64,000 bases of DNA from Dermatemys mawii. Taxonomy: Eukaryota; Chordata; Testudines; Dermatemydidae. The DNA lies in contig ML677364.1 in assembly GCA_007922305.1 (NCBI GenBank), positions 20,319,326-20,383,325 of the forward strand, given 5' to 3'. Both the position numbers and the translations under genes were made by a program. Position 1 is the stretch's first letter, and every line of letters begins with the position of its first letter. Below, piece by piece: positions 57,860 to 64,000 of this stretch. The notes under the pieces were generated by a model. It was not told the DNA's origin. It searched no databases and saw only the letters and a program-made list of their open reading frames with translations.

Positions 57860-59690
57860 CAGAAAAATCAAATTAACGTGGACAATACTGCTACAATATA
57901 GAAGGCCTCGGCTGGTACTCGTAGTAGTGGGAAGGGGTGGATGATCCCTGTCCCTCATGCAATTCCTCAGAAGATAAAAATTCAGAGACCTGTTCCATCG
58001 GCAATACCATCAGAATCATGTAAACCATCAGAGGGTGGAAGATGGTGAGGGAGTGGCTCAGATGTGGCTTGTCCTGTCCCTGAAATAAAGTCTCTCTGGA
58101 GATGGAGCATCCCAGAAGGCCTGGAGACCTCAGCTCCCCCAGAGCGAACACTTCCTGGGGATCTGGTGCTTTCCCTGACCACACCAGAGTCAAGGGAACT
58201 CTTTCAGTCCCTGGAACATATGGATGGCTCCATAACTCTGAGGGATGCCAAGGTGTGCGGATGCATACTGGTACTGCCAGAGCTGTAGATTTAGATGGCC
58301 TCTTTTTGTGCTTGTGTTCATTAGCGCGCGCTTTCTCCCCACAACTGGAACTTGTAGTAGGAGTTTCTCCTTTCTTGGGTTTAGAGGAAGTTTTACTGAC
58401 ATTCTTATGTGCACACTTGCTTATCTCACGACAAGGCCCCAGCACAGGATCCATAGCCTCGGATGCCATAGCTGGAGTTGAACTCCTGGCAGCCTCAGGC
58501 TTATGGTGGGGAGGCTGTCAGCCAGGCCACGGCCCAAATGAGATCTCCTGGTGACTTCCAGGAGGTGATTCCAGAGGTGGAGAGCCCAGCCTTCTTAGAT
58601 ATGGCTGGGGAAGGATTGGCAGATACTGCACTTGGATGAAACATGTGCTTCTTCCACACAGACTTGATGTTCACTGCTTACTGAGAAGCAACATGGGCAA
58701 GAGACACAGATTTTAAAGGCTGGGGTCTTTGGTATATTCCAGTACCCACATGCAGGTACCAGGGAGGGGTGTTCATGCAGAAATAACGCCCCCCCCCCCC
58801 CCAAAAGCCCCAACTCTACTCCTAAAACTAGCAAATTACTAGCAAGCATGCAACCTGAATCACACAGCAGTCAGAAGGAACTAGAGATACAGTCGATTTG
58901 CTCGGCCCTTTATCACCTCAGACAAAACTGTTATCCGTTCTTGGAACCAATCAAAAAAATAACCACAAAAGTCGAACTAAAGCAGTACTGAGGGGTGATT
59001 TATTACTTGCTTCCCTTATTTGCGCAGTTATATTCACATACGCATCCCATTCATATTGCAGATGTGGGTGGTGCTTTCAATCTTAGGTGACTGAGCCTGG
59101 CCAGTTTCCAGCTGTCAGAGATCGAACTACTAGGTGACGAGAGTGCCCGAAGTCCCTTCAGATCTGCGGGAGGGCTCTACTGCTTCCAGTCTGGTCCTAA
59201 GGTTTCGCTGTCGTGGGTTACATCTCTCTCTGGCCACTACTGCCATAGATTTATATACAGCCCCAAATACACCTTGGGTCTATAAAAGGCAATATTTGCT
59301 TCTTTGCTTTGCCACTGGCAGTCACACACAGTATTTCACTCATTCCTTACATTGATTGATTACATGTTCATAAACATGAACAGAATTGGTGATATAGAGC
59401 ACTGCAGCTTTAAGGTCCTTCCGTTGTTACTTGTGGTTTGGAGCAGCTCAACAGGAAACCATACAGACTATATGCGAAAGAACAAGTGGGATGGGGGAAG
59501 AGGGTGCATGCAGCAAGGCACATGGGGACCGTGTCTGGCTACAGAAACCATAATGTGAGCCACGGCCACACATCAGATGAACAGACGCTACTACTTTCAA
59601 AATCTCTGGCTTCAGATGAAGGGTGTGCATGCAAAAACTCCTTAGTGGAATAGAATAGGGACCATCACTCGAAGAAAAACTATTTTCTTT
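57860..59690 (-). mobile_element. Older DIRS copy (gag region and terminal repeat)
   Basis: On the minus strand a frame at 58469-57891 has HKHKKRPSKSTALAVPV and a C-terminal Tyr-rich end, and upstream (58849-58595) the Cys-rich string EEAHVSSKCSICQSFPSH, parallel to the gag finger of the 5686 element (GEAHKAARCKICRSF). The right edge (gaccatcactcgaagaaaaac, about 59660-59690) is the DIRS terminus. RT and recombinase are absent. A C run lies near 58791-58802. Confidence 0.7.
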
Positions 59691-61431
59691 GAATATATAC
59701 CATCATGCTCAGGCTACAATATCTGAGAGTTTACAAATCATCACAGTACAAATTTCATCATCTGGTCTAGTCTCCTTCCTTCTCCTTGCAGCCAACTGGC
59801 CTCTTTTTTTAACTGATCAAACTACTTATGTGGATCCATATACCAGACACAATTGGTTTCAGTAGCATTTCAGAAAGACTGAATCTCAGTAATGAAAATA
59901 TCTTTTTCTGCTCTATATTAGCACTTAACCCATTTTCAATACTGGCTCAGGGGAACTCTGTTGAAAACCATTTTCAACAATGGTTCAGCTTCCTAGCATA
60001 GAGAAGGTTTTTGTAACACTCATTGGACAGTTACGATACAGTTATGTTGTTAAAAAAACCTGTGTTGACATAATGCAAACGTGTCATCCATGTTTGTGCC
60101 CTGAAAGTTGATGTATGGTGTCCTTGAAATGTTAGAAGTGTACTGATACGGATGACTGCTTCCCATGGGCTAATTAGCTGCCTCACTCATGACTGAAATG
60201 AGCTCCTTTTTAGAAGAAAGCCTTTTAAAGCAAGTTCCAGAGAGTTATTAATCCTGAAGCAGAAGATTAATCAGCCATGCATAGACAAAAGAATATACAG
60301 TAAATGTTAACAATATAGATGCTATAAATAGATGTTGTTGAAGAAATTGCCTGGATCAAATTTCATTAGGCATTCCTATTTCAAAATTTTATTCTCTAGG
60401 TCTCCAGAGCTATGGCTTTTCATAAAGCTGCTCTGAATATTTTTATTATTTTGAAAGTAGTAAACTGAAAAGCTTGTTTTTTAATTGAAGACTGTTTTAA
60501 AAACTATTTTATCCTATTCACCTATGGAACTCAGGATAATTTTACTGATGCATTTTTAGATACCTCAAAGCTATCAAACCTCTGTATTATCCTTGAAGAA
60601 GTGAAACAGTCACAATAAGTTGTGGAACATGGCTCTGTTAAATCTCTCTATACACTAAAAATACATCCCAATCACAAAACTCCTTCCCATCTTCTCCATA
60701 AACCAAATAAAATTATTTTCCTGCATCAAAGACTTTTGAAGGAATAGACTATTCTGTGTCCCACACATCTACAGAGAGCAGTGCAAGGCAGCTGAGCCAG
60801 AATGCCCCCACAAACATCCAGTAATGTAAGTGTAGCAGTTACTAGACATACTCTGTAGCTGTTTCTGTAGCTTCATAGAAAGTTTTCCATTGTGGACAAG
60901 CCACTTGCCAGGTCACACCTAGTCACTCTCTGAGTGCTGAGCCTATAAGAGCTCAGGGGGTGTGGAGGTTACAAATATAGGAGTGAAAGACAGATCTTTG
61001 GGTTCAGATGCTGATCGACACAGGACCAAGTGATTGAGGGCTGGGTCCCCATCCTTGTACCACTTTGGATATAAGTGAGTGTTTATTCCAGCTTTATTTA
61101 GTAGAGAAATCCTCCATTAGAATGATGTTTGTTTCAACCTGGTGTGTTGTATGACCCTAGAGGAAGACCTAATAGGGGTGCATGTTTTACCCTTACAGAC
61201 TGCAGAGACTATGGAGTTTACATTTAGCAATCTGCTAACTGCTTTAAACTGGGATTCTATCTCAGTTAAAAAGAATGGGAGCAGAGGCTCAGTGAGGTGA
61301 CAGTTTCTAAGTTCTTGCTCGATTTAGCTGGACTTGTAAGGAGAGAGAGTTTGGTAGAGCAAGAGCCTTACAGAGATTAGAAAGGGGCAAGTGCTGCGAT
61401 TTTTACCAGAATATTGGCCCTAAAGCCTTAG
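59691..61431. other. Intron or flank sequence, no feature seen
   Basis: No gene or repeat recognised. Confidence 0.5.
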
Positions 61432-62436
61432 GCTGTAGCTACACTAGCACTTTTGTTGGTAAAACTTTTGTCAGTCAGGGGTGTGAAAAAACACACCCCT
61501 GATTGACATAAGTTTCATCAACAAAAGCAGGGATATGGACAGCACTATGTCAGCAGGAGATGTTCTCCTGCCAACACAGCTACCACCGCTCATTCGGGGT
61601 GGTTTAATTATGTTGACGGGAGAGCACTCTCCCATCGGCATAAAGCGGTGTGGCAAAGCTCTGACCTTGTCCCTGTGGGTCCCACGCTACCAGGCGGTTT
61701 ATGCTAGCCTCAGAAGCTCACTGCGATCCTCCACATAGCCGTTCTCTCTCTTGGCCAGGGTTACAGTCTACTGAGCCCTTTTCATCATAAGCCAGCAAAG
61801 CGGCTGGTGAGAACTCCCACAGTTTCTGTTGTCCCTCCAGGCTTATTTCAGGACAGTATAACCTCCTGTCCTGCTAGGGGCCTGCCTTCCCCTTCCAGGA
61901 GGCGTTTCAGTAGTAGCAGGTTCGGGGGAACCCAGGCCCGCTCTCTACTCTGGGTTCCAGCCCAGGGACCCTAATGGTAGCAGCTGTTGGCAGCCAACCT
62001 TTCACTGCCAGAGTTGCTACTTTTCCCTGGGCCACTTCCCCACAGCTCTCCTGCTTCTCCCTTACCAGTAGCTTGAGTGTGTTTTCTGTATGCAGCCCTT
62101 CAGCAGCATGTCCTCTCTTCTGGCTCCCTGGCTCTCCTCTGCTTCACTGGAGTGAGCCCTTTTTATAGTACCAGAGAGGCCTTAGAGTCAGGTGGTCACA
62201 TTAGCTTAATGGCCTCACCTGCCTCTTTGCAGGTTAATTGGAGTCAGGTGTTTCTCATTAGCCTGAAGCAGCCCCTTCTTTGGTCAGTCAGGGAACAGAA
62301 AACTGTTAATCCAATGGCCAGAATATTTGCCTTCTGCTACTCTGCTGTATCCATCTGGCCTCGGTCTATCACAGCGGCTACACAGGAGACCTTATACAGA
62401 CCTTTGCCGCTCTAAAGTCTGTAGTGTAGGCAAAAC
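61432..62436. mobile_element. Palindromic MITE interrupted by a solo LTR
   Basis: Ends taggctgtagctacactagc and ctgtagtgtaggc are inverse. The interior has perfect hairpins (gtcagtcaggggtgtg..cacacccctgattgac; ggagatgttctcc). The LTR at 61649-62373 splits it; without the LTR the MITE is about 276 bp. Type is likely hAT- or PIF-like; a target duplication is not clear. Confidence 0.7.
61649..62373 (-). mobile_element. Solo LTR, second copy of the 18510 family
   Basis: On the minus strand it starts TGTGATAGACCGAGGCC and ends GCTTTGCCACA, flanked by a 4-bp duplication GCGG (61645-61648 and 62374-62377). It shares with 18510-19224 the blocks ggaaccc..ctactctgggttcc and ggaggatc.cagtgagc. 725 bp, no genes inside. 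Confidence 0.85.
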
Positions 62437-62548
62437 CCTTAGCACAAATCAGTCTTTTTTAGTAGGTGCCTGAAAAACTTGAAGCTCTACCCACCGATCC
62501 TCCTGACTGCTGCTGGTAAGTATAAACACTCTCCCTTCAAAACATTTA

Positions 62549-62800
62549 GGGTAATCTACACTAGAAGTGCTACAGAGGCATAAATGAAGATGCTTTATGC
62601 CGATGGAACAGAGCTCTCCTGTTGGCGTAATAAAACCACCTCTGCTAGAGTATATATGTCAGCGAGAACAGCTCTCACCAACATAGTGCTGTCCACACCA
62701 ACGTTTAGGTCAGTATAAAAACTTACGTTACTCAAGGGGGTGGCTTATTCACACACCGAGTGACATCAATTATACCAACATAACCTGTAGCGTAGACCAT
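62549..62800. mobile_element. Palindromic MITE, second copy
   Basis: About 250 bp with ends gtaatctacactag and cctgtagcgtagacc inverse, and interior phrases gccgatggaacagagctctc and acatagtgctgtccacacca shared (inverse order) with the MITE at 61432. Non-coding, opposite orientation. Confidence 0.65.
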
Positions 62801-64000
62801 CCCTTAGCCTGACTGCTGGTGGAAGGGCGGTAGTAATTACTTCTGAGCTATCATTCACAAAGCTTCAGTTTTTGGGAAAGATTTCTATTCATCATAAGTG
62901 AACGGATTTTTCAGACTCAGACTAAAAAAGGAAAGAATTTTAACATCTAGTTTACTTTTCACTATTTTTTGTACCGTCTACTTTTTGCACTTTAAATCAT
63001 CTTGGCCAGTAAGTTCAGTCTTGGTTTAGTTTGTAGTCCACCACCATCCTACTTTCTGGTTTGAATGCATTAGCACGATGCTGAAATGTCTAAGCTGAAA
63101 ACTTAGGAGCTCGATTTTACAAGGTGCTAACCACCCTCAACTCCCATTATAAGGGAATATTTAAAGCAAACAAAAATAATTTTCACCAAATCTTTTAATA
63201 TTGCTTAAATAAAACATACCTATTAATAAGAGGTGGTAAAACATCTCTATTACGAACTCGAAATTTTAGGCTTGAGCTATCTGAAAACATTCCTAGAAAG
63301 CTGCCCCAATAGAGATTCTATTTAATCATGAAACAAAGGAATAGATATAGAGTATAAAAATAGGATATGCCCTTACAATCTGTACACTTTTCCTATAGAA
63401 TTGTAAAATGACTGAGTCACAATTTCACTGATACAGAAGATAAGAAAGTTAATGGAAACAGATTAAATGGCTTACTTTATCATATATACTGAGCTAGGAA
63501 CTGATGATTGTTACTGTGAAAATTCATACAGATGTGGCAGATTTTTCATATTTTATTTGTAAAATCAACACAACACACAGACTTGAGTTCATTATTTTCC
63601 TTGACACCTTTAATTCACTATACTAAAAAAAATTGATTGTTGGTCAAAAAAGAACTATGACAAGTTGTTTCTAAAGATTAGACAAACAAAAAAGTTTTCC
63701 TAGAAGTTTAGATATTCAAATTGCAGTCTTGACTTGATTTTCTTGTTGTTTAACAAACTATTGTGTCTGCACTTTAAAGGACATACAGTAAGTAACTTTA
63801 AATTATTGTTGAAGAATAAGTGTGTAAGGACTCAAATGAAAAGTTCATAGGGAAGTTTTGTTTTCAAGAACAGATGCAAAAATGTACCAGTAACTTTTCA
63901 ATTAACACAAAAAAACAAAGTAATCACTCACGCAGGGTGGTTAAAATTCCAGGACTCAAATCCAAATTTAGGAACATGTCCTCAACTCAAAATCCTTCTG
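62801..64000. other. Intron or flank sequence, no gene seen
   Basis: AT-rich to the right edge. The MGAT4A start exon was searched for by its expected peptide and was not found. Confidence 0.5.

Noticed and set aside
43604..64000. MGAT4A start exon (cytoplasmic tail and membrane anchor)
   Set aside because: Searched for by the expected N-terminal peptide and an exon ending in G before a donor; no candidate seen, so it is probably outside the window.
1..64000. Bacterial-type operon, phage or CRISPR system
   Set aside because: Spliced vertebrate exons and eukaryotic repeats throughout; no dense coding and no spaced direct-repeat array.

Overview
The window is vertebrate nuclear DNA, most likely from a turtle. 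It lies inside one host gene on the minus strand, MGAT4A (alpha-1,3-mannosyl-glycoprotein 4-beta-N-acetylglucosaminyltransferase A, GnT-IVa). Ten internal coding exons were found between 43603 and 864. All ten have canonical AG/GT borders and phases that chain without a break, giving about 409 codons (roughly residues 32-441 of a ~535-residue protein). The exon with the start codon and membrane anchor must lie beyond 64000, and the last exon(s) of the C-terminal lectin-like domain lie before base 1. The turtle assignment is an inference from the repeats: CR1 LINE tails, a tyrosine-recombinase DIRS element, Penelope-like tails, Tigger and many hAT families. No species can be named.

Everything else is intron, and much of it is transposon. 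1-5077: CR1 tail, four exons, two hAT copies with perfect 8-bp target duplications. 5686-11849: a nearly full-length DIRS retrotransposon (gag, RT-RNase H, tyrosine recombinase, inverted termini, internal complementary region). 13700-17332: hAT elements, one exon, and a foldback Penelope-like tail carrying two head-to-head hammerhead-ribozyme-like cores. 17699-20105: a broken, unclassified transposon-like gene of about 563 codons, split by a solo LTR. 21317-21493: a second foldback Penelope-like tail. 23620-25219: three exons. 25680-26825: a decayed DIRS piece. 28804-30237: a hAT element with a nested LTR. 30766-35140: hAT, MITE, Tigger and CR1 pieces. 36713-43603: three exons plus a hAT element with a nested LTR-like sequence. 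43834-44988: a hAT inside a hAT. 47068-47186: a microsatellite. 49878-53992: hAT copies, one with transposase remnants. 54237-57655: a CR1 cut by a Tigger/pogo DNA transposon. 57860-59690: another old DIRS copy. 61432-62810: two MITEs, one cut by a second solo LTR of the family seen at 18510.

The host exons make one enzyme: stem/coiled coil, then the GT54 catalytic domain with its acidic metal/UDP-sugar motif, then the start of the GlcNAc-binding C-terminal domain. None of the mobile elements touches an exon. No intact mobile-element gene was found; the DIRS and Tigger copies are the least decayed. The most unusual items are the two Penelope-like foldback tails with 15-bp and 11-bp target duplications, and the unclassified transposon-like gene.
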